Below are positions 16,000-24,635 of a DNA stretch of 64,000 nucleotides, one piece after another. Location of the stretch: contig NZ_FCNZ02000020.1 of assembly GCF_001544495.1 (NCBI RefSeq), forward strand, positions 1 through 64,000, read 5' to 3'. Made by a program: the position numbers and the translations under genes. The notes beneath the pieces were generated by a model. That model was not told the origin of the DNA, made no database searches, and worked only from the letters and a program-made list of their open reading frames with translations. Each line of letters begins with the position of its first letter. The stretch's first letter is position 1. Source of the DNA: Caballeronia telluris (lineage in GTDB: Bacteria; Pseudomonadota; Gammaproteobacteria; Burkholderiales; Burkholderiaceae).

Positions 16000-17127
16000 T
16001 CAGTTATAGGACATCGTGAACGTGGCGAGCGCTTTGACCAGGCCGGAGGCGAGCGTACCGGTCGTACGTACGTAGCGCGCGGAGAGCGGAATGCTCAGTG
16101 CCCCATTTGGCGCCGCGCCGACGAGCCATTGACTGGTCGTGCCGGGCGCGGCCGAGTCCGGACCGTATGCGACTTTCGCGTCGTTCACGCGGCGCAGTTC
16201 GATGCCGACGCCCGTCGCCGTCGAACCGGCCGCGAGGCCGAGCACGGTGCTGGTGTTGGCGGGGTTGGTCGCGTCGGTGAAGGTGATCGAGACCTGTGCG
16301 CCGGCCGCGCACGACAGATCGACCGAAAATTCCTTCGATCCCGCGACCGTGCCCGCGCTGCCCGCGAGCGAGCGCGTGGTGACGGTCGGGAGTGTGATCG
16401 CCTGCGCGGAATTCACGACGGAGCAGGATTGCTGGCGGATCGTGCCGGTGGCAGTGCCGGAGTAGACGGGAGTCTGGCTCCATGTATTGCCCGGCTCCAC
16501 AGATGTCTGATAATCGACATTGAGCTTGGGAATGGAAGTCAGCGCCAATACGCCGGCGGTGACGGCGCCGGTCACGACCAACTGTGTCGTGACCGTTGCG
16601 GGGATCGGCAGATCGACACCCTGCGCGCCGTTCATTGTGCAATGGAGGGTGCCGGTTCCATTGGTTACGATCACCGTTTTTTCATTGCATTGGTTCGCCG
16701 TTACGGTGTAGCGAACGCCGAGCCCCGAGATGTTCGTCGGATAGACATCGGTCATTCCTGCGACAGGCGTGCCGGCCTTGAATATTGAGATGAGGACGCC
16801 CGTGTTCGTCAGCGGCGCATAGCCGTTGAAATTGCAGTCCATCACAAACGACGCGGGAGGCAGCGTGGCGACGCCTTGTCCCGGGCTTGCATTCCTCGGT
16901 ATCGAAATGTAACCCGCAGCGAACGTCTGGTTCCCGTTCGTAATATTGCACGCCAGAAGGGCGTGAGCGGATGTGCTGAAGCACGCGATGATCAATCCCG
17001 CGATCAACATGAAACCCGCCTTCAAAATGTGCGAGCCGCATGCAGCATGTCGCGGCCCTGCCGCGGCGGGACCAGTGGCTGGGTTTCGTAAGTCAATCGC
17101 GCCCAGCCGCAATGCAGATGAATCCAT
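16000..17127 (-). CDS. Two-domain fimbrial tip adhesin (FimH/MrkD type)
   Basis: 375 residues. An N-terminal receptor-binding-like domain (about 57-205) is followed by a pilin domain (about 230-375) with the Cys pair (IRQQSCSVVN ... VDLSCAAG) and the C-terminal donor-strand end ATFTMSYN of type 1 pilins. The start at 17127 has a perfect AAGGAGATAC-ATG context. It makes an unusually long leader of about 56 residues, with the hydrophobic core (FMLIAGLIIACFSTSAHA) only at 39-56. A start near 17010 would give an ordinary signal peptide but has no Shine-Dalgarno. No chaperone, usher or major pilin gene is in the window. It lies directly upstream of the hybrid kinase, after an 80-bp gap. Confidence 0.8.
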   Translation of the reverse strand: MDSSALRLGAIDLRNPATGPAAAGPRHAACGSHILKAGFMLIAGLIIACFSTSAHALLACNITNGNQTFAAGYISIPRNASPGQGVATLPPASFVMDCNFNGYAPLTNTGVLISIFKAGTPVAGMTDVYPTNISGLGVRYTVTANQCNEKTVIVTNGTGTLHCTMNGAQGVDLPIPATVTTQLVVTGAVTAGVLALTSIPKLNVDYQTSVEPGNTWSQTPVYSGTATGTIRQQSCSVVNSAQAITLPTVTTRSLAGSAGTVAGSKEFSVDLSCAAGAQVSITFTDATNPANTSTVLGLAAGSTATGVGIELRRVNDAKVAYGPDSAAPGTTSQWLVGAAPNGALSIPLSARYVRTTGTLASGLVKALATFTMSYN

Positions 17128-17328
17128 GTATCTCCTTCGTCGCGCATCTGGCGCGTAGCGTGCGTCGGTGGTTAAATAAGATTCGTCTTATGCACCGGAA
17201 CGAGCGAGTCAGGCGCGTCGACAGACAGACAGAAGTCTAAGGTTGCGAGAATGAGACTCACATAAGACGCATCCGAGTCTCAAAAATAACTCGAAGGCCT
17301 TCACGATGGGCTTTGCGCGTCCCAAATG

Positions 17329-17357
17329 AAAAATCCCCCGGCGTGGCCAGGGGATTT
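17329..17357 (-). terminator. Rho-independent terminator of katE
   Basis: 8-bp stem AAATCCCC/GGGGATTT with an 11-base loop. On the minus strand it runs into further T residues. It lies 48 bp beyond the catalase stop codon. Confidence 0.7.
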
Positions 17358-17404
17358 CCGCACTACCAGCGCTCGACCTCAGCGCCGCATTCTCGGTCGA
17401 TACA

Positions 17405-19528
17405 TCAAGCCGGCACGCTCTCCGCCTTCTGCGCCCTCGCCCATACGCGATGCTTGCCGAGCGCCTCGATGAACGCCTTCATCACCGCCTTCGCGTCGCC
17501 GCCGACGGACACGCCGTCATCGCCCGTCGGCAGATGCGCGGCCGCGAGCACGTCCTCGCCGTCGCCGACCGCGCCGATCGCCTTCAGGTGCTTGAACGCC
17601 TCCAGCACGTAATGCCGCGCGTCGCCGGATTCCGAGAGCGCCTTCGCGCTCTCCTTGCCGCCCGCGACCACGACGCCGTCGAACATGATCGACGGCATCG
17701 CGAGGATCGTCGCGTCGACTTCGATGCCGCCGTCGAGCGTGCCGAGCACGGGCGCGATCACCTTCGCGTGCGCGCCCTCGGCGGCGAGCGCGTCCTTGAC
17801 GGCCTTGATGCTCGCCGCGTCGGCGCCCTTGGCGACCAGAATCGCGACCTTGCGTGTTTTCACCGAAGGCGGCGTTTTCGCGATGATCGACAGCGCCGGC
17901 GATTCCGCCACGGACGGCTTGCCGAGTTCCTCCGCGCTCGCGCTCTTGTTCGGCACCGGCAAGCCGAGATTCGCGGCGACGCGCGAGGCCAGTTCGCCGT
18001 CGATATTCGCGAGAATGCCGAGTTGCCGCTCGCGGATCGGCTTCCTTTCCACCTTGCTCAGTTCGAACGAATACGCGCCGACGATGTGATCCTTTTCCGG
18101 CGGCGTCACGCTGTTCCAGAAGAGCGTCGCCTGCGAATAGTGGTCGATGAACGACGGGCTGCGCACGCGGATCTTCGAGCCCTCGACGCGCTCCGTGTAG
18201 CTCTCGAACCCGCCGCCCGCCGCGGCCGGCGGCGTTTCCTTCGGCCATCCGCCGTCGATGGAATTCGGCTCGTAGGACGCTTGACCCTTGTCGATCGTCT
18301 GACGATGCATCGCGTCACGCTGGCCGTTGTGCAGCGGCGCGAGCGGCCGGTTGATCGGAATCTCGTGGAAATTCGGGCCGCCGAGCCGGCTGATCTGCGT
18401 GTCGGTGTAGGAAAAGAGGCGTCCCTGCAACAGCGGATCGTTCGTGAAATCGAGGCCCGGCACGATATGTCCAGGACAAAACGCGACCTGCTCCGTTTCC
18501 GCGAAGAAGTTGTCCGGATTGCGATTGAGCGTGAGCTTGCCGATCATCTTCAGCGGCACGAGCTCCTCGGGAATGATCTTGGTCGGATCGAGCAGGTCGA
18601 ACGGGAACTTGTGCTCATCCTCTTCCTCGACGATCTGCACGCCCAGTTCCCACTCCGGATAGTCGCCCATGTCGATTGCGTCCCACAGGTCGCGTCGATG
18701 GTAGTCGCTGTCCTTGCCCGCGAGCTTCTGCGCTTCGTCCCACAGGAGTGACGCCGAACCGATCGTCGGACGCCAGTGGAACTTCACGAAGCGCCCTTTG
18801 CCCTCGGCGTTGACGAAGCGGAACGTGTGGATGCCGAAGCCTTCCATCGTGCGCAGGCTTTTCGGGATCGCGCGGTCGGACATCGTCCAGAGTACCATAT
18901 GCGCCGATTCCGGCACGAGCGAGACGAAGTCCCAGAAGGTGTCGTGCGCCGAACCGCCTTGCGGCATCTCGTTGTGCGGTTCGGGCTTCACGGCGTGGAC
19001 GAAGTCGGGGAACTTGATCGCGTCCTGGATGAAGAAGACCGGCATGTTGTTGCCGACCAGGTCGAAATTGCCTTCCTCGGTGTAGAACTTGACGGCGAAG
19101 CCGCGCACGTCACGCACGGTGTCGGCGGAGCCGCGCGAGCCCTGCACGGTGGAGAAGCGCACGTAGACCGGCGTTTCCTTCGACGGATCTTGCAGGAACG
19201 CGGCCTTGGTCAGCGCGGCCTGCGATTCGTAGACCTTGAAGACGCCATGCGCGGCGGACCCGCGCGCATGCACGATCCGCTCCGGGATGCGCTCATGGTC
19301 GAAATGCGTGATCTTTTCACGCATGATGAAATCTTCGAGCAGCGACGGGCCGCGCGGGCCGGCGCTCAGCGTGTTCTGGTTGTCCGCGACCTTGACGCCC
19401 TGGTTGGTCGTCAACGCCTGATCGGTGGCGTCGGAGCGGAATTTCTCCAGGCTCTCGACTTTCTGGTTCGTGTTGCTTTGCGACGGGGTACGAGCGACGG
19501 CGCTTGCCGTCTTCTTCTGGGTCGGCAT
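17405..19528 (-). CDS. katE: Large-subunit catalase HPII
   Basis: 707 residues from the ATG at 19528 (MPTQKKTASAVART). The open frame runs on to 20284 but that part is antisense to the peptidase gene and is rejected. Clade 2 monofunctional haem catalase, 2 H2O2 to 2 H2O + O2. The distal His is in ERIVHARGSAAHGVF near 95, Asn is in FDLVGNNMPVFF near 168, and the proximal haem-ligand Tyr is in RLFSYTDTQISRLG near 380. A C-terminal flavodoxin/DJ-1-like domain (about 565-690) is diagnostic of HPII-size catalases. It is the last of three same-strand genes after the S53 and S10 peptidases. Confidence 0.95.
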   Translation of the reverse strand: MPTQKKTASAVARTPSQSNTNQKVESLEKFRSDATDQALTTNQGVKVADNQNTLSAGPRGPSLLEDFIMREKITHFDHERIPERIVHARGSAAHGVFKVYESQAALTKAAFLQDPSKETPVYVRFSTVQGSRGSADTVRDVRGFAVKFYTEEGNFDLVGNNMPVFFIQDAIKFPDFVHAVKPEPHNEMPQGGSAHDTFWDFVSLVPESAHMVLWTMSDRAIPKSLRTMEGFGIHTFRFVNAEGKGRFVKFHWRPTIGSASLLWDEAQKLAGKDSDYHRRDLWDAIDMGDYPEWELGVQIVEEEDEHKFPFDLLDPTKIIPEELVPLKMIGKLTLNRNPDNFFAETEQVAFCPGHIVPGLDFTNDPLLQGRLFSYTDTQISRLGGPNFHEIPINRPLAPLHNGQRDAMHRQTIDKGQASYEPNSIDGGWPKETPPAAAGGGFESYTERVEGSKIRVRSPSFIDHYSQATLFWNSVTPPEKDHIVGAYSFELSKVERKPIRERQLGILANIDGELASRVAANLGLPVPNKSASAEELGKPSVAESPALSIIAKTPPSVKTRKVAILVAKGADAASIKAVKDALAAEGAHAKVIAPVLGTLDGGIEVDATILAMPSIMFDGVVVAGGKESAKALSESGDARHYVLEAFKHLKAIGAVGDGEDVLAAAHLPTGDDGVSVGGDAKAVMKAFIEALGKHRVWARAQKAESVPA

Positions 19529-19551
19529 TGGGTGGACTCCGTTTGACAATT

Positions 19552-19579
19552 GGCCCGGCACTTTCGATAGCACCGGGCC
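19552..19579 (-). terminator. Hairpin between S10 peptidase and katE
   Basis: Stem GGCCCGG/CCGGGCC with a 14-base loop in the 83-bp gap between the S10 stop and the katE start. It lacks a good T-run on the minus strand, so it may attenuate rather than fully stop transcription into katE. Confidence 0.45.
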
Positions 19580-19611
19580 TTTCCTGCTGCAAACGGCGTT
19601 CCCGGAAGAAG

Positions 19612-21309
19612 CTACGCGATCTTCGAGGCCGTCGTGCGCTGCAGCGTGATGATCCGGCTCATCGCCACATGGTTCGACGTTGCCGCGTCGTACATCGTCG
19701 CCAGATCTTTTTTCAACTGCGTGCGCGAACCGCCGTCGAGATAGACCATGTGTCCCGACGGATAGAACGTCGCCGAAAGATTCTGGCGCACGGTCTTGTC
19801 GATGAGCGGCATTTGCTGCAAGTCGATCACGGTCTGATAAAACGGCGTCACGAAATCGTACATGCCGTTCGCGGAGAGCACCTTCAGGTCGACGTTCAGC
19901 GCCATCACCGCCGCCAGATCGCCCGCCGTGTAAAGGATGATGTTGCCCTTGGAATCGACGCCTTTCTCCTCGCCGGTCGGGTCCGTGTGCTTGAAATCCC
20001 AGTTCAGAAACGCCTGGTCGTTGAGATCGGTGAACGAGGACGTCGAGGTAAATTTCAACTGCTCGTTGAGATAGCTGTTCCACATCGACGTGTAGACGCC
20101 GCTCACCGCCGTCATCGTCGGATCGTTGCCGCCGGAATTCGGATCGATCTTGCCCGCGATACCGCTCGACACGCCCGTCACGCGCCCGTCGTAGGAACCG
20201 AGCGACTGTCCCTTCGATTTCAACAGCGTCGTGAGAAAGAGCGAATTGCCGCGGCTGTCGTAGGCGGCGATGTCGAGGCTCCACGCGAGCAGCGTCACCT
20301 TGTCGATGCCGGTGTATTCGGCGAGCTTCTGCACGACTTCGTCGTCGGTTTGCGGGAATTTGCGCAACGCGTTCAGATAATCCGAGCGCGCGAATTCCGC
20401 GACTTCTTCCGCGAACGCCTCCAGATTGGTCGGCGTCGGATGCACGCCGAGCTTCTTGTGATACCAGGCATCGGCGGCGGCGGTCGGCAGCGCGCCCACT
20501 GGATTGCCCGCCTGCCGGTAATCGAGAATCGACGATTGCAGCGTGATCCCGTTCAAGTCGACGCCATCCTCGTGCAGCTTGTACGCGAGCACGCAGCTGC
20601 GCGCGGTGCCGTACGACTCGCCGAACAGGAATTTCGGCGAATTCCAGCGATTGTTCTTCGTCAGATAGCGCTTGATGAACTGCTTGATGGAATCCGCGTC
20701 CTGATCGACGCCCCAGAAATCGCGGTTCTTGTTCGGCGCGATGGCCGCCGAATAGCCCGTGCCGACCGGATTGATGAAGATGAGATCGCTCTTATCGATG
20801 AGGCTGTCCGGGTTGTCCTCTATCTGGTACGGCGCGGGCGGCGTGAAGCTCGGCATCGCGGTCTTGATGCGGCGCGGCGCGAACGAGCCGAGCAGCACGA
20901 ACACCGACGACGACCCCGGCCCGCCGTTATAGAAGAACGTGAGCGGGCGCTGTTCCTCGGTCTGGTTGTCCTTCGTGAACGCGACGTAGAACATCTTTGC
21001 GTCCGGCTTCGAACTGCTCGGATCGACCGTGACGAGATGCCCGACCGTCGCCGTGTAGGCGATCTTCGCGCCGCCGATCGTGACCGTGTGATGCGTGACG
21101 GCGGCGTTCTCGTCGGCTTCGGTTGCGGCGACCGAATCGTCGGGACCGTTGCCGTAGGCAATCGGATCGAAGTACGGCTGATCGCGCTTCGCCGTTGGCT
21201 TTGCAGGTTTTTTCGGCGTCTTCGCGGCAGGCGTCTTCGCGGCGGGTGCCTGTGCGGCGGTTTCCGGCGCCCCGTCGGCGGGTTTCTCTATTGTTGGATC
21301 GGAGTTCAT
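19612..21309 (-). CDS. S10-family serine carboxypeptidase-like protein
   Basis: 565 residues with AGGAG 8 bases before the ATG. The N-terminal 45 residues are an Ala/Pro/Lys-rich low-complexity segment (QAPAAKTPAAKTPKKPAKP) with no recognisable signal peptide. The alpha/beta-hydrolase core follows: oxyanion segment NGGPGSSSVF near 130, nucleophile Ser in FLFGESYGTARS near 220, Asp in ANGMYDFVTP near 495, and His in YPSGHMVYLDGG near 533. All three catalytic residues are present. S10 enzymes usually act as acid carboxypeptidases outside the cytoplasm, so the absent signal peptide is odd. The upstream S53 peptidase, also acid-type, shares the strand, 79 bp away. Confidence 0.88.
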   Translation of the reverse strand: MNSDPTIEKPADGAPETAAQAPAAKTPAAKTPKKPAKPTAKRDQPYFDPIAYGNGPDDSVAATEADENAAVTHHTVTIGGAKIAYTATVGHLVTVDPSSSKPDAKMFYVAFTKDNQTEEQRPLTFFYNGGPGSSSVFVLLGSFAPRRIKTAMPSFTPPAPYQIEDNPDSLIDKSDLIFINPVGTGYSAAIAPNKNRDFWGVDQDADSIKQFIKRYLTKNNRWNSPKFLFGESYGTARSCVLAYKLHEDGVDLNGITLQSSILDYRQAGNPVGALPTAAADAWYHKKLGVHPTPTNLEAFAEEVAEFARSDYLNALRKFPQTDDEVVQKLAEYTGIDKVTLLAWSLDIAAYDSRGNSLFLTTLLKSKGQSLGSYDGRVTGVSSGIAGKIDPNSGGNDPTMTAVSGVYTSMWNSYLNEQLKFTSTSSFTDLNDQAFLNWDFKHTDPTGEEKGVDSKGNIILYTAGDLAAVMALNVDLKVLSANGMYDFVTPFYQTVIDLQQMPLIDKTVRQNLSATFYPSGHMVYLDGGSRTQLKKDLATMYDAATSNHVAMSRIITLQRTTASKIA

Positions 21310-21388
21310 CGTCGTCGCTCCTGGTTCGTCGTCGTTGTTATTGCCGTGGATGAATCGTGCTCGTAACGCTGCCGTTAATCCAGCGTGG

Positions 21389-22948
21389 TCATTTCAGCGC
21401 GGCCGCCACTTTTGCCCCGTCCGGGCTGCCGAGTCCCGTGCAGGCATCCCAGCCCGCCGCAGCCGCGAAACTGCCGTTGTTGCCCTCCGTGATGTCGCGG
21501 CACGCCGTCTTCGCGCGATACAGCTTCGGATTGACGAAGCCGGCCGGTTTCCCGTTGATCGCGTTGATGCGCGCGAGGAGCGCGGCCCACAGCGGCGCGA
21601 CGGCGCTGGTGCCGCCGACCACCGTCTCGTTGCCGCCGATCAGCACTTCGTAGCCGGTCTGCGGCGAGGCGTCGCCGGCGACATCGGGCACGCCGCGTTT
21701 CGCGAGCGCCGTGTGGCCGCCGCCCGTGCGCGCGACCGTGAGCCCTTTCTGCCAAACCGGCAGCGCGAACGCGCCGCTCACGCCGCCGCCGCCCGCGCCG
21801 CCCTGATCGCCGTCGTTCCAGACGACTTCCTGCTGGATGCCGCTCGCCGACGCCGACAGGCCCGTGCCGCCGCACGCGAGCGTGTACGGGCTCGACGCGG
21901 GGAAATCGACGTGATCCTGGCCGTCGCCGATGCCGTCGCTCGACCCGCTGTCGCCCGACGCCGCGCAGACGGTCACGCCGAGCGCGGCGGCCGTTTGCAG
22001 CACGTCGTTGAAGGCGCTGAGCGATTGCGAGGTCCACATCGACTCCGGGCCGCCCCAGCTGATCGAAACGACCGACGGCTTGTGCGTCGCATCGTGGATC
22101 GCGCGGTTCACGGCATCGACGAAACCGGAGTCGCTGTTCGGCGCGAAGTAGACGGCGATCACGGCGCCCGGCGCGACAGACCCGGCGATCTCGATGTCGA
22201 GCGTCACTTCGCTGTCCGGCCCGTTCGGATTGCCAGTGGGCGCGTTCTTCGCCTCGTCGACGCTGACCGCGACGACCTTCGGCGCCTTCAGGCCGAGCTT
22301 CGAGAAATACGCGGTGAGGTCGCTCGTGCGGTAGCCGCCGCCGAGTTCGATGATCGCGATGCACTGGCCGGCGCCGTCGCCGTCGGGGAAGTCGTAGAGG
22401 CGCGCGAGGTCGACTGGCGTGAACGACGCGGGCGCAAGGCCGCGCGCGGGCTTGAAAGGCGGGCGAAAGCGAAAGTGCGGACGCGCCTGCGGACGGCTGT
22501 CGAGCCCGAGCACGGCGGTGACGGCGTCGTGCATGTCCTCGGGCACGTTGACGGGCCCCGTGCGCCCGCGAAATTCGCCGATATTGTGATGTTCGAAGCG
22601 TTCGAGCTTCACGTCGAACGCCTTCTGGAACTGCTCGATCGTGCCCTTGAGCACGACGCTGCGCGAGCCCGGATCGGAGCGCGCCACTTTCAGACCGTAC
22701 TGCGCGGCGAATTTCTCGACCTTCTCGACGTCTTCCTTCGATGCGCCGAAGCGTTTTTCGAACGCATCGCGCGCGACGGGCTCGGCCTCGCCCGCGTCGA
22801 TCTTCGCCATCAACTGTTTGAAGCCGTCTTCGTCCTGACGCCGCAGCATCACGACCACTTCGATTTCGTCGGCCGGATTGCACGCGCCCACGCAGGTCGC
22901 GCCTTCGGGATGGTTCTTGTCGCTGCCGCTCACCGGTTGCTTCGCCAT
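21389..22948 (-). CDS. S53-family (sedolisin/kumamolisin) serine-carboxyl peptidase
   Basis: 519 residues from the ATG at 22948 (MAKQPVSGSDKNHPEG), preceded by AGGAG at 10 bases. An activation prodomain (about 25-175: EVVVMLRRQDEDGF ... GRTGPVNVP) is followed by the catalytic domain. There the Glu and Asp of the Ser-Glu-Asp triad lie in SEVTLDIEIAG, the oxyanion Asp is probably in ASGDSGSSDG, and the nucleophile Ser is in GGTSAVAPLWAAL. The C-terminal DITEGNNGSF...WDACTGLGSPDG forms the calcium site. It is an acid endopeptidase that self-activates by cleaving the prodomain. No classical signal peptide is seen, as in several kumamolisins. First gene of the S53-S10-katE run. Confidence 0.92.
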   Translation of the reverse strand: MAKQPVSGSDKNHPEGATCVGACNPADEIEVVVMLRRQDEDGFKQLMAKIDAGEAEPVARDAFEKRFGASKEDVEKVEKFAAQYGLKVARSDPGSRSVVLKGTIEQFQKAFDVKLERFEHHNIGEFRGRTGPVNVPEDMHDAVTAVLGLDSRPQARPHFRFRPPFKPARGLAPASFTPVDLARLYDFPDGDGAGQCIAIIELGGGYRTSDLTAYFSKLGLKAPKVVAVSVDEAKNAPTGNPNGPDSEVTLDIEIAGSVAPGAVIAVYFAPNSDSGFVDAVNRAIHDATHKPSVVSISWGGPESMWTSQSLSAFNDVLQTAAALGVTVCAASGDSGSSDGIGDGQDHVDFPASSPYTLACGGTGLSASASGIQQEVVWNDGDQGGAGGGGVSGAFALPVWQKGLTVARTGGGHTALAKRGVPDVAGDASPQTGYEVLIGGNETVVGGTSAVAPLWAALLARINAINGKPAGFVNPKLYRAKTACRDITEGNNGSFAAAAGWDACTGLGSPDGAKVAAALK

Positions 22949-23199
22949 AGTTCGATGCTCCTCGCTGGTACTGGAGTAGAAAGGCTGCCCGAGTTGCCAT
23001 GCCACGCATTCAGATTGCCCGCGAAGGCAACGCGCTTAGCGACCGCGCGGATGTATCGTCGTATTTTCCCGCGCCGAATGCAATTCTTCGGACTCTTCAC
23101 GACGAGGCCGGTTCCTGCGCGCCCGCCGCGGTTTCATCACGGGGCGTTACGGCCGCGCGCGATAAAGAACACGGCCCTTTCATACCGATGCCGGACGCG

Positions 23200-24078
23200 T
23201 CACGCTTGCAGCCGCTCGATCAGCCGGCGGGCGTCGAAAGGCGCCTGGACTTTCTTGTCGTTGTCGAAGTAGCAGAATACGTCGCGGCCCGCGCGGCGGC
23301 GAGGCGCCACCGACGAAATCAGCCGGGCGTCGGCGCGCTGGCCGCCGCTCGCCCAACATTCGATGCGCGACGCCCAGCCGTCGAGCGCGGCGTCGGTATA
23401 GGCGCCGCCGTAGAGCGTTTCGGTGCCGTGCAGCCGCACATAGACGAAGTCGGTAGTCAGATCTTCCGCGTAGGGCCAGTCGGCGACCGAATCCGAGACC
23501 ACGAGCGCCGCCCGGTGCCGGCGCAAGAGGCGCACGAATGCTTCGCAGCAAAAGCTCGGATGGCGTATTTCGATGGCGTGACGCAGCGCGCGCTTCGTGC
23601 GGACGTCGAACCACGGCGCTTTCACGCGGGCATCGTGCCGAGCCGCGAATTGCGCGGCCGCCAGCGTGTCTTTCGGAAGCAGGTCGAGGAAGCGTGCGAA
23701 CGCATCGGGCTCGAATGCGAAATTCGGCGGAAACTGCCAGAGAAACGGACCGAGCTTGCGTTCGAGCGCCAGCACGCCGGACGCGAGGAAGTTCGCTAGC
23801 GCGGGCGTCGCGGTTTCGTCGCGAAATCGCAGCATGTGGGTGAGATAGCGCGGCCCCTTGACGCTGAAGAGAAAGTCGTCCGGCGTCGCGTCGTGCCACG
23901 CGCGATAGCTCTTCACGCTTTGCAGCGAATAGTGCGAGCCGTTGATCTCCACGGTTTGCACCTGTCGCGACGCGAATTCCAGTTCTCGCGCCTGCGCAAG
24001 CTTCGGCGGATAGAACACGCCGCGCCAGCCATCGTAACGCCAGCCCGAGAGGCCGATCCGCACGCGCCCGGCGGTCAT
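23200..24078 (-). CDS. DUF72 (YecE-like) TIM-barrel protein
   Basis: 292 residues from the ATG at 24078 (MTAGRVRIGLSGWRYDGWRGVFYP), the typical DUF72 opening; the upstream open frame is antisense to other coding and rejected. Other family marks are FASRQVQTVEINGSHYSLQ, FSVKGPRYLTH, FLWQFPPNF, IEIRHPSF and the C-terminal DVFCYFDNDKKVQAPFDAR. Cytoplasmic and of unknown biochemical activity; the family is widespread. It starts 16 bp after the GFA-family gene, so the two form an operon. Confidence 0.88.
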   Translation of the reverse strand: MTAGRVRIGLSGWRYDGWRGVFYPPKLAQARELEFASRQVQTVEINGSHYSLQSVKSYRAWHDATPDDFLFSVKGPRYLTHMLRFRDETATPALANFLASGVLALERKLGPFLWQFPPNFAFEPDAFARFLDLLPKDTLAAAQFAARHDARVKAPWFDVRTKRALRHAIEIRHPSFCCEAFVRLLRRHRAALVVSDSVADWPYAEDLTTDFVYVRLHGTETLYGGAYTDAALDGWASRIECWASGGQRADARLISSVAPRRRAGRDVFCYFDNDKKVQAPFDARRLIERLQA

Positions 24079-24094
24079 CGCGGACGGCACCGGG

Positions 24095-24487
24095 TCACGG
24101 CCGGTCCTCTTCGAATTCCGTGCGCACGCCTTGCGGCAGCCACGGCTCGCGACGGCGGCACCAGAGTTCGTAGCCGGGCTCGTAGAGACCGGTTTCATCG
24201 AAGGCGCCGAGCGGCAAGTCGATTTCCGGCGTCGCCAGATACTCCATGTACGCCACCGATCCGCAGACGGGGCAAAAATGCCGCCGCGCCTCGCCGGAAC
24301 TTCGCCAGGCTTCGGTGCGGCCGAAAAACTCCACGTCGCCGCGCGCGAAAACCGCATAGACTCCAAACGCCGAGCCGTGAATCCGGCGGCACGTCATGCA
24401 GTGGCACATGCCGACGCGCCGCGGCGCCGCGCCGACGCGAAACCGTACCGCGCCGCAGGCGCACCCTCCTTCCTGAACCGTAGCCAT
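24095..24487 (-). CDS. GFA/CENP-V family zinc protein
   Basis: 130 residues from the ATG at 24487 (MATVQEGGCACGAVRF). The zinc ligands characteristic of the glutathione-dependent formaldehyde-activating enzyme fold are present: GCACGAV near 8-14, CHCMTCRRIHG near 28-38, and HFCPVCGS near 70-77. Members bind one or two Zn and may handle glutathione adducts. True GFA activity is not established for most, so only the fold is claimed. First gene of a two-gene unit with the DUF72 protein. Confidence 0.88.
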   Translation of the reverse strand: MATVQEGGCACGAVRFRVGAAPRRVGMCHCMTCRRIHGSAFGVYAVFARGDVEFFGRTEAWRSSGEARRHFCPVCGSVAYMEYLATPEIDLPLGAFDETGLYEPGYELWCRRREPWLPQGVRTEFEEDRP

Positions 24488-24635
24488 GCCTCGTCCCCCA
24501 TGCAGGATCGACTGTTCCGCCAGCAACCCGCGCGCCGCGACCCGCGACCGGGGCGCCTGAATGCCGCTGAACGTTGCGCGGCGGTCCGCCTGACGGTTTG
24601 TTACGATGTACACCCACGTCACGGAGATGGCCTAC

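Noticed and set aside
19529..20284. N-terminal extension of the catalase frame
   Set aside because: Upstream part is out-of-phase with, and inside, the S10 peptidase gene on the same strand; the ATG at 19528 with a ribosome binding site gives the normal HPII N-terminus.
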